Positions 55,538-64,000 of a stretch of DNA of 64,000 nt are shown in pieces; position 1 is the stretch's first letter, and every line of letters begins with the position of its first letter. A model generated the notes under the pieces. That model made no database searches, was not told the DNA's origin, and saw only the letters and a program-made list of their open reading frames with translations. The DNA comes from Deltaproteobacteria bacterium (lineage in GTDB: Bacteria > Myxococcota_C > UBA6777), in NCBI GenBank assembly GCA_002731275.1, contig PCBK01000162.1:1-64000 (forward strand), read 5' to 3'. The translations under genes were made by a program, and so were the position numbers.

Positions 55538-58003
55538 ATGAAACAGTCGTTTTTATTCAAACCATTTGGTGTGTCGTTGATTTTGACGCTTCTTTTGGCC
55601 GCTGGTATGTTCTTGGGTGGAGCGGATTTTCTCCGTGAGATGGAGCTTCAACAGCTCGATGATCGCTTCGCATTTCGTGAAATGACGCCCAAACCTTTTC
55701 CCAAAAATATCGTCCTCGTCGAGGTGAACAACCGCAGCGTTCACTTTGAGAAGCGTTGGCCGTGGGATTGGGGGAAGGTCGCGAGTATGATCGAGACGAT
55801 TCGCAAAGCTGGACCCAAAGTGATCGCACTTGAAATCCCTCTTTTGCATCGACCCGATGTGCGAAAAATCCGCAAGGTCAACAAACTACTGGCCTCTTAT
55901 AATGAGCAGTATCCGGCGCTTGACAAGGCCGGTTTGGAGAAGGCGAAAAAACGCTTTCGCTACAACCGCAAAAAGGCGAAAGAGTTTTTTGAGCAACAAA
56001 AGAAGATTGAAGAACTCCGCAAGCAGCTCAAAGAGGTCGTTGGGACCAAACACCCGATCGAGGCCTTGATGGATGTGGTGAAAAAGACACCCCAGCTCGT
56101 GCTTGGATTTCGTTACTACAAATCGCAGGCTGACGTCCCTGGACACGAACTCATCTACATCAAAAAGAAGAACGGTAAGAAAAAAGCCGACAAAAAGAAG
56201 GCCGCAAAAAAGAAAACCGCGCCTACTGCGACAGCGAGCAAGACAAAATACTATCGTCCCAAGTTCCCCATCCAATTGTTCGACATTGGTCAACCAAGCT
56301 TTTTACTCGGTGCGACAGAGGATCCAGCCCAAGAAGCGTATGCTTTTGTCGAAAACCCTTTCATCGCGCCGCTCGCGAAGTATCACGGGTTCCAGAATGT
56401 CGTCAACGAACCCTCCCAGATCCTTCGGAAGGTCCCACTTTTTGTGAAGCACGAAAAGAAGGTCTACCCCTCACTTGCGCTCGCAGCCTACATCGCAGCA
56501 CGTGACAAGCGGATCCCCAAGCGCATTGTCGGCGCTGGCGGCTACATCAGCCTGGAGCTTGGCTCGACTTCGATCCCTTTGACGCAAAAAGGCGAGATGT
56601 GGTTGAATTTCTATGGTACATTCAACCGGCTACCCCCTGCACAAAAGATCCTCGCGGGTGATGTCCTGACTGGAAAGAACTCCAACGCTGAAGACATCAA
56701 CACACAGGTCGCGCTGGACGTAAAACAAAAGACTGTTCTTGTTGGACTCTCTTCGTCTCGAATGGCTCGCACTTTCCAGACTCCCTTTCGCAAGGCTTTG
56801 TCCTCCTTGGAGATCCACGCCACGGCGCTTGGAAACCTCGAAGAACGTGAAGCGCTCCGTCGCGACAGCATGACCAAATACATCGAGGTCGGTCTGCTCG
56901 TTATTTTGGGACTTTTGCTCGGTGGGTTATTGATGAAGCTGCGCTTCGTCGGTGGTTTCTTTGCGCTCGTGATTTTGATCGCGCTGCTCAACTTTGTGGA
57001 TCGTTACTACATCTTCCCACAAGGTATGTGGTTGCATCTGCTCTACATCCAACTCTCGCTCTTTGTCGTATACCTGATGGCGAACATGATCCGCGCAGTC
57101 ACCGGCGACAAGGTTGTACGTTTGATCGAGGGACGCTTCAAAGAGAAGCTCTCCGAAGAAGACTTTCAAAAAGTCATCAGCCAACCCGAAGTTCTCGCAC
57201 AAAAAGGAGCATGGAAACATGCCTCTGTGGTGTCTGGTAGCGCGATGCCATTTGGTAGCGCGCTCAACGAAGAGATGGGTGGTCCTGGTGCGTTGCGTCT
57301 CGTCTCGCAATTTGCAGCCCCCGTCTCTGAAGCGATCCTGCGCAACAAGGGATTGCTCAACGGGATCTCTGCCGACTCCTTTCAAGGTGTCTTTGGAGCA
57401 CCTTTTAAGCGCGATGATCATATGGAGCTTGCCTGTCAGGCTGCGTTGCAAGTGCGCTTTGCATGGGAAGGATTCCTCGGTCACTGGCACCAAGAGGAGT
57501 TGCCTGACCCTGGACTCGCTATCGCGGTCGACTCTGGACCTGTTTTGATCGGAGATGCTGGAAACGAGAAACGCTTCATCTACACAGCCGCTGGTGCACC
57601 TCTCGAACACAGTGAGATGCTCCAGACTCTCGGACGCCAATATCAATGCCAGATCTTGGTCTCCGCTGCAGTAAGCGAAGCGCTACGAGAGCGTGGTCGT
57701 TTCCTCGTTCGCGAGTTGGATTGGGTGCGCTTCCAGGACAACCAGGCTGCGATGTCGATCTTCGAGCTGCTTGGTGAACGTGGTGCCAGTCAGATCCCAG
57801 CAGAGGCTGTGGAGTGGTATGAGCAAGGTCTCGCACATTATCGTGGACGTCGTTTCCAGGAAGCGGCCAATCATTTTCAAGAGCTGTTGCGGGTGCGTCC
57901 CAACGATGGTCCCGCACAAGTCATGTTACAACGTGCTCAACACTACATTCACTACCCACCTAGCTTCCAATGGGATGGAGCTTGGAAAGCCGGAGGAATG
58001 TAG
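55538..58003 (+). CDS. CHASE2 sensor with degenerate adenylate cyclase domain and TPR
   Basis: The 821-residue membrane protein starts with a hydrophobic segment, then an extracytoplasmic CHASE2 domain (about 35-430, with IVLVEVNNRSVHFEKRWPW and KTVLVGLSSSRMARTFQTP) carrying a Lys-rich insert near 220-235. Three membrane helices follow (about 450-520), then a class III cyclase-like domain (about 545-740) and a TPR-like C-terminus. In the cyclase the first metal-binding Asp is lost (SVVSGSAMPFGS where FADIxGFT is usual), and the usual VNxAxRL segment reads APLEHSEML. A pseudo-enzyme or ligand-binding role is likely. AAAGG lies about ten bases before the ATG. Confidence 0.82.
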   Translation: MKQSFLFKPFGVSLILTLLLAAGMFLGGADFLREMELQQLDDRFAFREMTPKPFPKNIVLVEVNNRSVHFEKRWPWDWGKVASMIETIRKAGPKVIALEIPLLHRPDVRKIRKVNKLLASYNEQYPALDKAGLEKAKKRFRYNRKKAKEFFEQQKKIEELRKQLKEVVGTKHPIEALMDVVKKTPQLVLGFRYYKSQADVPGHELIYIKKKNGKKKADKKKAAKKKTAPTATASKTKYYRPKFPIQLFDIGQPSFLLGATEDPAQEAYAFVENPFIAPLAKYHGFQNVVNEPSQILRKVPLFVKHEKKVYPSLALAAYIAARDKRIPKRIVGAGGYISLELGSTSIPLTQKGEMWLNFYGTFNRLPPAQKILAGDVLTGKNSNAEDINTQVALDVKQKTVLVGLSSSRMARTFQTPFRKALSSLEIHATALGNLEEREALRRDSMTKYIEVGLLVILGLLLGGLLMKLRFVGGFFALVILIALLNFVDRYYIFPQGMWLHLLYIQLSLFVVYLMANMIRAVTGDKVVRLIEGRFKEKLSEEDFQKVISQPEVLAQKGAWKHASVVSGSAMPFGSALNEEMGGPGALRLVSQFAAPVSEAILRNKGLLNGISADSFQGVFGAPFKRDDHMELACQAALQVRFAWEGFLGHWHQEELPDPGLAIAVDSGPVLIGDAGNEKRFIYTAAGAPLEHSEMLQTLGRQYQCQILVSAAVSEALRERGRFLVRELDWVRFQDNQAAMSIFELLGERGASQIPAEAVEWYEQGLAHYRGRRFQEAANHFQELLRVRPNDGPAQVMLQRAQHYIHYPPSFQWDGAWKAGGM

Positions 58004-58034
58004 CATTGAGCTGACCTCCTAGGAGCTTGAAGAT

Positions 58035-59252
58035 ATGGGATGGTGGATTCCTTCTATTTGGCAAGAGTTCTCAAACTTGTTTCTCATCATCGCATGTCTT
58101 CAGGCTGTGATCCTTCTCCTGACACCTGCCCTCGCCATGTATCTCTCAGAACGTTACAAACCCATTGGTATTCTCGGTCCAGTCGTCCTCTGTTACCTTT
58201 GCGGTATCTTTCTTCAAAACACGGCCTTTTTTCCGCTGTTGGATCGGCTCCCTTTGCACATGGGTCTCAGCGATACGCTCGCGAGCCTCTCCGTGCCGCT
58301 GGGGGTTGCGTTGTTGTTGTTTTCCACCGATTTGGTGAAGTGGGTGCGCTTGGCCAGGATGACAGTGTTGTCCTTTGGTTGCATGGTTGTGGCGGTCTTG
58401 GTGAGCGCATCAACGACTTTTTTCTGGGGGCGTGGTTGGGTTCCACAGCCCCATATGGTCTCGGGGATGCTCGTTGGGGTATACACGGGAGGGACACCGA
58501 ATATGAGCGCGATAGGGCTTGCTCTTGGTGTGAGGCAGGAGTTGTTTGTTTTGGTCAACGCGTCAGATGTGATCCTCGGTGGTACATACCTCATGTTTTT
58601 GTTGACCTTCGCGCAACGTTTTTATCTCTTGTTCTTACCACCTTTCAAAAAGCAGGAGACAGAGACCGCTGAGGAGGTCGAATTGGATGCTACCTTTTCT
58701 TCTCCTTTACGTGGATTGCGGCTCTCTGTGCAGATCCGAGCGGTTGGACTCTCCATGTTACTCTCTGTGCTCATCCTGGCTGTGAGTGTGGGGGTTTCTT
58801 TGCTCTTGACGGGGAAGATGTCTGTCGTCGCGATCATTTTGAGTGTGACAACCCTCGGTATCCTGGCCTCGCTCTCTGCGCGTATTCGCTCAATTCCAGG
58901 TAGTTACGAGACAGGGGATTATGTCTTGTTGGTGTTTTGCGTGGCGATCGGGACGATGACAGATCTTCAGATGGTGATGGATGCTGGTCCGGGATTGTTG
59001 ATGTATACAGGATGTGTCATGTTTGGTGCGTTGATATTGCATCTTATCATGGCGAAGATCTTGGGAATCGACGCGGACACTGTCGTCATCACGTCCACTG
59101 CCGGGATCTACGGGCCGGTGTTTATCGGTCCTGTTGCCAGCGCGATGAAGAATCGCGAGATCGTCGTCTCTGGTCTGACGACAGGGCTCGTCGGGTACGC
59201 TGTTGGGACGTATTTGGGGCTCTTTCTTTCGAGCTTTTTGGGGTCTTTTTAA
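58035..59252 (+). CDS. DUF819 family membrane protein
   Basis: The 405-residue polytopic protein has about ten membrane segments and the DUF819 pattern: VPLGVALLLFSTDLVKW, VYTGGTPNMSAIGLALG, VNASDVILGGTYLMFLL. The family resembles ion-coupled transporters but substrates are not established. AGGAG lies nine bases before the start. It follows the CHASE2 gene after 31 bases and precedes the ATP-grasp gene by six bases, suggesting one operon. Confidence 0.88.
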   Translation: MGWWIPSIWQEFSNLFLIIACLQAVILLLTPALAMYLSERYKPIGILGPVVLCYLCGIFLQNTAFFPLLDRLPLHMGLSDTLASLSVPLGVALLLFSTDLVKWVRLARMTVLSFGCMVVAVLVSASTTFFWGRGWVPQPHMVSGMLVGVYTGGTPNMSAIGLALGVRQELFVLVNASDVILGGTYLMFLLTFAQRFYLLFLPPFKKQETETAEEVELDATFSSPLRGLRLSVQIRAVGLSMLLSVLILAVSVGVSLLLTGKMSVVAIILSVTTLGILASLSARIRSIPGSYETGDYVLLVFCVAIGTMTDLQMVMDAGPGLLMYTGCVMFGALILHLIMAKILGIDADTVVITSTAGIYGPVFIGPVASAMKNREIVVSGLTTGLVGYAVGTYLGLFLSSFLGSF

Positions 59253-59258
59253 TCAGTT

Positions 59259-60380
59259 ATGGCTGCTCGTCTCGTCGTCCTCCTCTCCGAATGTTTTCCT
59301 ACAAAACGTCCATTTGGACGTCAGACGCTGTGGTTGTTCGAAGCCGCACATCTTTACAGTTGCGATTTTGTGGTGATGGAGCTCTCTTCTGTGTGGAACG
59401 CTTATCATGCCCAGGAGAGCGGACCATTGTGTGCTGGTGGGTGGTGTTGGGATGGTGATGCCTGGAGAAGAGGTGTCTTTGAGGTGGGGGGGATTTTTGA
59501 TCGTTGCTCCGGTATGTCGCCTGCGTTGTCTCGGATGTGGGAGGTGTTATCGCGTGCTTTGCCGTTGAGGGGGGTGTGGTGGTCCAATCCAGCGTCCTTT
59601 ATTCAGCTAAGTTCCGATAAATGGGCGACGTATCTTGCCTGTCAGCGTGAGAAGAGTCCATGTGTTGAGAGTATGTTGTATGGAGGAGAATCTTCGGCGG
59701 AGTGGTTGCGAGCGCTGAGATGGGAAGAGGGAGTGTGTAAGCCTCGTTATGGCTCACATGGAGAGGGGCTGTGGAGATGGTCTTCGGCCGGTGTGTTTGA
59801 GCAAGAGGGGGTGTGTTGTGTGTGGGAGGATTGGTGTGAGAAGAGGGCAGGGGAGAGCTGGATTTTTCAGCCGTTTGTGTCTTGTGTAGAGGAGGTCGTC
59901 GAGCTGCGGTGTTGGTTGCAGAGGTCAAAAGAGGGGAGGTGGATGATCGCAGGAGCTGCCGGGCGGGTTGGGGCTGGAAGTTGGATCCGCAATCTCGCAC
60001 GTGGTGGTCGTTACCACCTCTTGAGAGGCGCTCCTTGGCGTGGCTTGGTTGGAGCGCTGGAGCGTCGAGTCTCTAGAACTATCGGCGATGAAGCGCTGGG
60101 GGCATTGTCGTGTTGTCAGCAAGTGATGAGCGCATTGGAAGATACGCTGTGTGAGGATGAACGGATGTTCGTTTGCGAGTGTGCATTGGATCTGATTCGG
60201 ACAGAGGAGGGGTGGAGGTTGTTGGAGTGTAATAGTAAGCCTGGGAGGCAAGTCTCGTCGGTGGGAGGGGAAGAAGCACGAAGCGCGAGGCGCGCTCTTG
60301 TGATGGGTCCGTTTCTCTATCTTTCGAAGAGAGCGGGGGCGAGTATGACAAACACAACTTTCCTTGACGGTTCGCGATAA
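59259..60380 (+). CDS. ATP-grasp fold protein (YheC/D-like), Cys-rich
   Basis: The 373-residue protein shows ATP-grasp features: a phosphate loop KPRYGSHGEG (Lys161) and the acidic metal-binding end CALDLIRTEEGWRLLECNSK followed by PG. It is most like YheC/D- or RimK-type ligases that join carboxyl and amino groups using ATP. It is unusually rich in Cys and Trp (CCVWEDWCEK, ELRCWLQ). It starts six bases after the DUF819 gene with no ribosome-binding site, so translation is probably coupled. Substrate unknown. Confidence 0.75.
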   Translation: MAARLVVLLSECFPTKRPFGRQTLWLFEAAHLYSCDFVVMELSSVWNAYHAQESGPLCAGGWCWDGDAWRRGVFEVGGIFDRCSGMSPALSRMWEVLSRALPLRGVWWSNPASFIQLSSDKWATYLACQREKSPCVESMLYGGESSAEWLRALRWEEGVCKPRYGSHGEGLWRWSSAGVFEQEGVCCVWEDWCEKRAGESWIFQPFVSCVEEVVELRCWLQRSKEGRWMIAGAAGRVGAGSWIRNLARGGRYHLLRGAPWRGLVGALERRVSRTIGDEALGALSCCQQVMSALEDTLCEDERMFVCECALDLIRTEEGWRLLECNSKPGRQVSSVGGEEARSARRALVMGPFLYLSKRAGASMTNTTFLDGSR

Positions 60381-60525
60381 TCTCCATAGCTTTGAGTGGA
60401 GTGTTTGGAAAAAGAAGCGCATATTTATTGTGTGAGTGATGTCTCTGGGCCTATAAAGTTAGGACATGTGGAGATAAATGAGCACGACCCTTATTGGGTT
60501 TGTGTGGAAAGACAAGGAAGCCAAA

Positions 60526-61290
60526 ATGATCATTCGTGCGTTGTTGTTGTTGTTGCTGTCAGGAGGGATGGCGATTTCCGTCCAGGGGTGTCGGTCCAAT
60601 TGTGCAAAGTGTGGTGTGATCAATGATGAGGCGATGCGGTATCTCAAAGCCGACAGGGTCGAACTCTCCCGGCAGCGGTTTAAGTTGTGTTTGGAGTACG
60701 ATCCTGACTACATGTTGTGTTTGAACGGGTTGGGAATGATCGCCCTACGTGAGAAGAAGTTCAAGAAAGCCGCGAAGTTTTTCAAGAAGGCATTGGCGAA
60801 GAACTCGAACTTTGCGCAGGCGCGAGTGAATTTGGGGTTTGTGTATGCCCACTGGAAAAATTACAAGAGAGCCCGGCACTTGTTTTACTCGGCGGTGCGC
60901 ATCGATCCTGCTCTGAAAGACGCTCGTTACAATCTCGCGAGGATGTTGATCCACCTTCGCCGCTGGAAGAAGGCGCGCGCACACTTACTTCGCTTGACAG
61001 CCTTTTACCCTCGCTTCTCTGAGGCCCATGCCTTGCTCGGGTATGTCGAGTTTGAGCGTAAGAACTGGAAGCAAGCTGCGCGTCATTTTTTGCGGACAGT
61101 GCAAATCTCACCCAACCATCTGTCGGCACATATCAATTTGTGCAAGGTGCTTTATTTCCTAGGGACATTCCCGCAGGCTTGTTGGCACTGTAATCAGGCG
61201 CTGCGCATCGATCCACAAAATGCGGAGTCAAAAGCTGCAAAACAACAGGTTGACATAAAGTTGCGGCAATTTGGAAAGCGTTGCCAATAG
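60526..61290 (+). CDS. TPR-repeat lipoprotein
   Basis: The 254-residue protein has a lipobox (MIIRALLLLLLSGGMAISV, then QGC), so Cys22 is likely lipidated; two more Cys follow in SNCAKCG. Five or more TPR units make up the rest (AAKFFKKALAKNSNFAQARV, RARHLFYSAVRIDPALKDAR, ACWHCNQALRIDPQNAESKA). The layout resembles PilW/PilF-type pilotins and other TPR lipoproteins, but no pilus gene is near. The ATG at 60526 has AAGGA seven bases upstream. Gap to the previous gene is 145 bases. Confidence 0.82.
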   Translation: MIIRALLLLLLSGGMAISVQGCRSNCAKCGVINDEAMRYLKADRVELSRQRFKLCLEYDPDYMLCLNGLGMIALREKKFKKAAKFFKKALAKNSNFAQARVNLGFVYAHWKNYKRARHLFYSAVRIDPALKDARYNLARMLIHLRRWKKARAHLLRLTAFYPRFSEAHALLGYVEFERKNWKQAARHFLRTVQISPNHLSAHINLCKVLYFLGTFPQACWHCNQALRIDPQNAESKAAKQQVDIKLRQFGKRCQ

Positions 61291-61670
61291 GTGCTTTCTT
61301 GGCTTGAAGAGACGGTGTAGACGTGGGAATGCTCTTTAGTGGGCTGTGTGGGGAGAGGCGGAGGTTGGGGGTTTGTGGCACATTGGCGGGGAAGTTGTTG
61401 TATTTGGGGGGGCTTTGCAACTTGTTGAAAGTATAGCATATTCAGTTTTTGTACAAAACAACATGGTTGCCTTGTGTTGTGGGCTGTGTTAAGAATAAAT
61501 CGCTAAGGGAAAACCTTATCTCGAAACCGAAGAAGGTAACGATGTATGGCGGTTTTCCGGTGGACAAAGGACCCGATTTAAACACCCACAGATGATACCC
61601 ATACAGCGACGAAACGCGGTTTCTATCACGCTTCCTAATCACACCCTCAGTATCGCAGGAACGGTGAACC
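61291..61670. other. Intergenic region before the large TPR gene
   Basis: This 380-base stretch has no supportable gene; a 76-codon frame on the minus strand (61442-61672) has no family pattern. A 12-base perfect palindrome TTTTGTACAAAA (61447-61458) could be an operator, and a weak promoter TTGCCT, 17 bases, TAAGAA lies shortly downstream (about 61468-61496). Confidence 0.45.
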
Positions 61671-64000
61671 ATGGCAGAAGAAGAAATCCTTAACTATTTG
61701 CGAATCCTAGAAGCGGTTCCCTCCAATGTTCCAGCCTTCGAAGCTCTTAAGCAGATTTATACCGAAGCAGAACGTTGGGAAGAACTGGCCAAGCTTTATG
61801 AAGACCGAGCGGAACGGCTCCCTGATCAAAGTCAGGTGCCAGCTCTGTATCTTCAGGCGGCAGTGTTGCGCTATCACCGATTAAAGGACATCGCAGGAGC
61901 AAAGCAGGCGATTTCCAAAGTATTGGAAAGCCAACCTAACCACAAACAGGCTCTTGGTCTTTGGCGTCAAATTGCGATGGCCGAAGAAGACTATGCCATG
62001 GCCATCAAGATTCTGCGTCAGGAGACGCAGCTGACTGACGATGTCCAGGAGAAAGCGTCACGTTTTGTGGAGATTGCGAAACTCTTTGAGACGCATCTCG
62101 ACAATGACGATCACGCCGCGGTGGCTTACCACCAGGCGTTTTTGCTTTCTCCCACAGCGCTCGAAGCGATGGACAATGCTTTGCGCCTGTACAAAAAAGT
62201 TGGAGAGTGGCAACGCGTCATCGCGGTCCTTCGCGCTCGACTTGAGAGTGTGAATGATGCGACTGAGAAAGCGCGCTTACTCTACCAAATCGGGGATATT
62301 TTCCTTCGTCAACTCGACGAAGGTCGTACCCCCGAAGGGCAAGAGAAAGCCTCCCAACTCTTCAAAGAGGCACTCGAGCTCGACCCCGAACAAGAAGACG
62401 CCAAAGAGGCCCTCGAAGAGCTTCAATATGAACTCGAAGATTGGAGCTCTTTGCTCAAACGATTGAAAAAGGAAATCCGGAAATCTTCCGATACTCCCGA
62501 TCGTGCAGCCTTCTTGAACTACAAAATTGCAGAAGGTTACTATCGACGCGAAGGCAAGCCTGCTTACGCGATTCGTTACTGTAAGCAAGCGCTTGAACTC
62601 AAAGGGACACACACCAAGTCTCTTGACTTGATCCAAAAGCTCTATGCAGAGCTTGGCAAGTGGGAAGCGCTCGCGGACTTTTTAACGGATCGGTCTGAAA
62701 AGGCAGATGACGTCGAGAGTAAAGTGATGTGGTTGAAGAAGTTGACAGAGCTTCATAAAGACCACACACAAGAGCGCGATCGCGAAATCGAGACACTCGA
62801 ACGCATCATCGATATCCAGCCAAATGAGATGGAGACGTTGTTGCGACTTGAGTCGATCTACCGCGAAGACAGTCGCTTCTCCAAAGCACTTGGTGTGATG
62901 GAGAAACGCTTGGCCATCGCAAGCGAAGACTCCGAGAAGAAGAGTCTTTTGTACAATATGGCCGAGATTGCTCATCGCGAACTCGAACGCCGCGAACAAG
63001 CTGCACAATACTACGAAGACATTCTCAGTATTGATGAAGACGATGTCGATGCAATCGATGCCTTGTTGCCTCTCTACGAGAAAGAAGGCGACTGGGAGAA
63101 GTTGATCGGTGGACACGAGCGTCGCCTCGCACACACGAGTGACAAAATCGAACGAGCACAAATTCACACTCGTATCGGTGATATCTACGGAAACCAACTC
63201 TCTCTGTCCAAAGAAGCTTTCGACGCTTATACACAAGCGCTCCGAGAGAACCCACAAGACAATGAGCTGACTGAAAAACTCGAAAGTCTCGCCCGCCAAA
63301 TCGGGAACTGGCAAGAGATGATCGAGCTTTATCGCAGCACGCTCGACCTCGCCGAGGATCCAGGCGACCAAGCCGCACTTCACTTCCGTATCGGTGACAC
63401 GTATGAACGCGAAATCGGCAATGTCGAACTCGCACGTCGTTCTTACGAGGAAGCACTGGAGTTCGCTCCCCATCTCGAAACGATGAATGCACTCCAACGC
63501 ATCTATCGTCAATCCGAAGAGTGGATCGAGCTCGCTGAGTTGCTGAAGGAAAAATCCAAAGCAGAAGCCCTCGAAAAAGAAGAACGCATCACCGTCCTTC
63601 AAGAGCTCGCACGTATCCAGGAAAGTCACATCGATGATCCCGATGGTGCTGCCGAAGCTTACGAAACGATCCTCGAATTCGAAGAAGCTCACCAACACTC
63701 TCTCGAGTCCCTCGAACGCATCTACAAACAAACTGAAAATTGGGAGTCCTTGCGCGGCGTATACCAACGTCGTATTGACAACCCAACCTCCGAAGGCGAG
63801 CTGAAGTCCACACTTCATATCCTCGGTAGTTTGTTGATCGAAAAGCTCGAAGCGCTCGACGGAGCTGTTCCCATCTACCAAAGACTTCGTGTCCTTGATG
63901 AGCACGATAACCTCGTCCTCACACGTCTCGAAGAACTCTTCCGTCAGCTTGAGCGATGGGAAGAATGGGTGGAAACAGCACGTGGTCGTGCTGACAGCAT
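61671..64000 (+). CDS. Large TPR-repeat protein, truncated by the window edge
   Basis: The frame is open from ATG 61671 to the last base (more than 776 codons), so the C-terminus is outside. It has no signal peptide or membrane segment at the N-terminus (MAEEEILNYLRILEAVPSN). The visible part consists almost only of TPR-like helical pairs with a conserved 34-38-residue pattern, for example RIGDIYGNQLSLSKEAFDAY and RIGDTYEREIGNVELARRSY, and conserved WEELAKLYE or WQEMIELYR segments. Such long cytosolic TPR proteins are common in myxobacteria and act as scaffolds. The start has AGGA about ten bases upstream. Confidence 0.85.
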   Translation, partial: MAEEEILNYLRILEAVPSNVPAFEALKQIYTEAERWEELAKLYEDRAERLPDQSQVPALYLQAAVLRYHRLKDIAGAKQAISKVLESQPNHKQALGLWRQIAMAEEDYAMAIKILRQETQLTDDVQEKASRFVEIAKLFETHLDNDDHAAVAYHQAFLLSPTALEAMDNALRLYKKVGEWQRVIAVLRARLESVNDATEKARLLYQIGDIFLRQLDEGRTPEGQEKASQLFKEALELDPEQEDAKEALEELQYELEDWSSLLKRLKKEIRKSSDTPDRAAFLNYKIAEGYYRREGKPAYAIRYCKQALELKGTHTKSLDLIQKLYAELGKWEALADFLTDRSEKADDVESKVMWLKKLTELHKDHTQERDREIETLERIIDIQPNEMETLLRLESIYREDSRFSKALGVMEKRLAIASEDSEKKSLLYNMAEIAHRELERREQAAQYYEDILSIDEDDVDAIDALLPLYEKEGDWEKLIGGHERRLAHTSDKIERAQIHTRIGDIYGNQLSLSKEAFDAYTQALRENPQDNELTEKLESLARQIGNWQEMIELYRSTLDLAEDPGDQAALHFRIGDTYEREIGNVELARRSYEEALEFAPHLETMNALQRIYRQSEEWIELAELLKEKSKAEALEKEERITVLQELARIQESHIDDPDGAAEAYETILEFEEAHQHSLESLERIYKQTENWESLRGVYQRRIDNPTSEGELKSTLHILGSLLIEKLEALDGAVPIYQRLRVLDEHDNLVLTRLEELFRQLERWEEWVETARGRADS

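Noticed and set aside
61442-61672. 76-codon minus-strand frame before the large TPR gene
   Set aside because: It has no family pattern or start signal and lies in an AT-rich intergenic region with a likely promoter for the plus-strand gene.
62682-63905. 407-codon minus-strand frame opposite the large TPR gene
   Set aside because: It mirrors the Glu/Leu-rich TPR codons; the translation is Phe/Cys-rich with no recognisable domain, typical of an antisense shadow.
1-64000. tRNA, rRNA, insertion sequences, prophage genes
   Set aside because: No T-arm-like GGTTCGAATCC, transposase, integrase or terminal inverted repeats were seen in the read; a covariance-model scan would be needed to exclude small RNAs.

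Overview
The window looks like chromosomal DNA of a Gram-negative (two-membrane) bacterium, most likely a myxobacterium-like or other deltaproteobacterial lineage with GC near one half. This is inferred from gene content: BamA, an Mla-type lipid exporter, many lipoproteins, MltG, Hanks-type kinase signalling, a double-FHA sigma-54 activator, a CHASE2 protein, TPR/HEAT/propeller proteins, and frequent TTG and GTG starts. I see no rRNA, tRNA, CRISPR array, insertion sequence or prophage. The last gene runs off the right edge.

Layout, left to right. 0.3-3.5 kb: uvrA with a long Lys/Thr/Ala tail. 3.9-8.8 kb: a kinase-AAA fusion and a membrane protein. 8.8-13.9 kb: serS, a PP2C phosphatase fused to a cyclic-nucleotide domain, a Cys-motif protein and a DUF2752 protein. 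14-20.5 kb: mltG, a tandem thioredoxin-fold protein, a propeller lipoprotein and ribA. 20.5-27.2 kb: a four-gene operon encoding a Rad50-like ATPase, a NurA nuclease, a 206-residue protein and a HerA translocase. 27.6-35.9 kb: a MshEN protein, SppA and several exported proteins. 36-40.7 kb: a glycosyltransferase with an RGG-like tail, a membrane protein and BamA. 40.8-44.8 kb: a double-FHA sigma-54 activator, then an ECF sigma / anti-sigma / exported protein operon. 44.9-51.1 kb: a six-gene lipid-transport operon. 51.3-55.3 kb: three exported proteins (HEAT, metalloprotease, inactive protease-barrel). 55.5-64 kb: CHASE2/pseudo-cyclase, DUF819, an ATP-grasp protein and two TPR proteins.

The most interesting items are these. 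(1) The Rad50-NurA-X-HerA operon lacks an adjacent Mre11 gene, has a non-standard central Cys motif, and contains an unknown protein that may be a free HAS-type barrel. (2) The MlaD-like protein of the lipid operon carries eight cysteines at an exact seven-residue period inside its MCE domain, and its operon also encodes a candidate outer-membrane barrel, a lipoprotein and a second ABC ATPase. (3) Two proteins keep a catalytic fold but have lost catalytic residues: a trypsin-like domain fused to a barrel, and a CHASE2 cyclase. (4) Low-complexity basic or RGG-like tails recur on otherwise ordinary enzymes.

Starts were chosen by ribosome-binding site, signal peptide and family N-terminus, so several are shorter than the longest open frame; this is stated per gene. 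All functional names rest on motifs read by eye, not on database searches.
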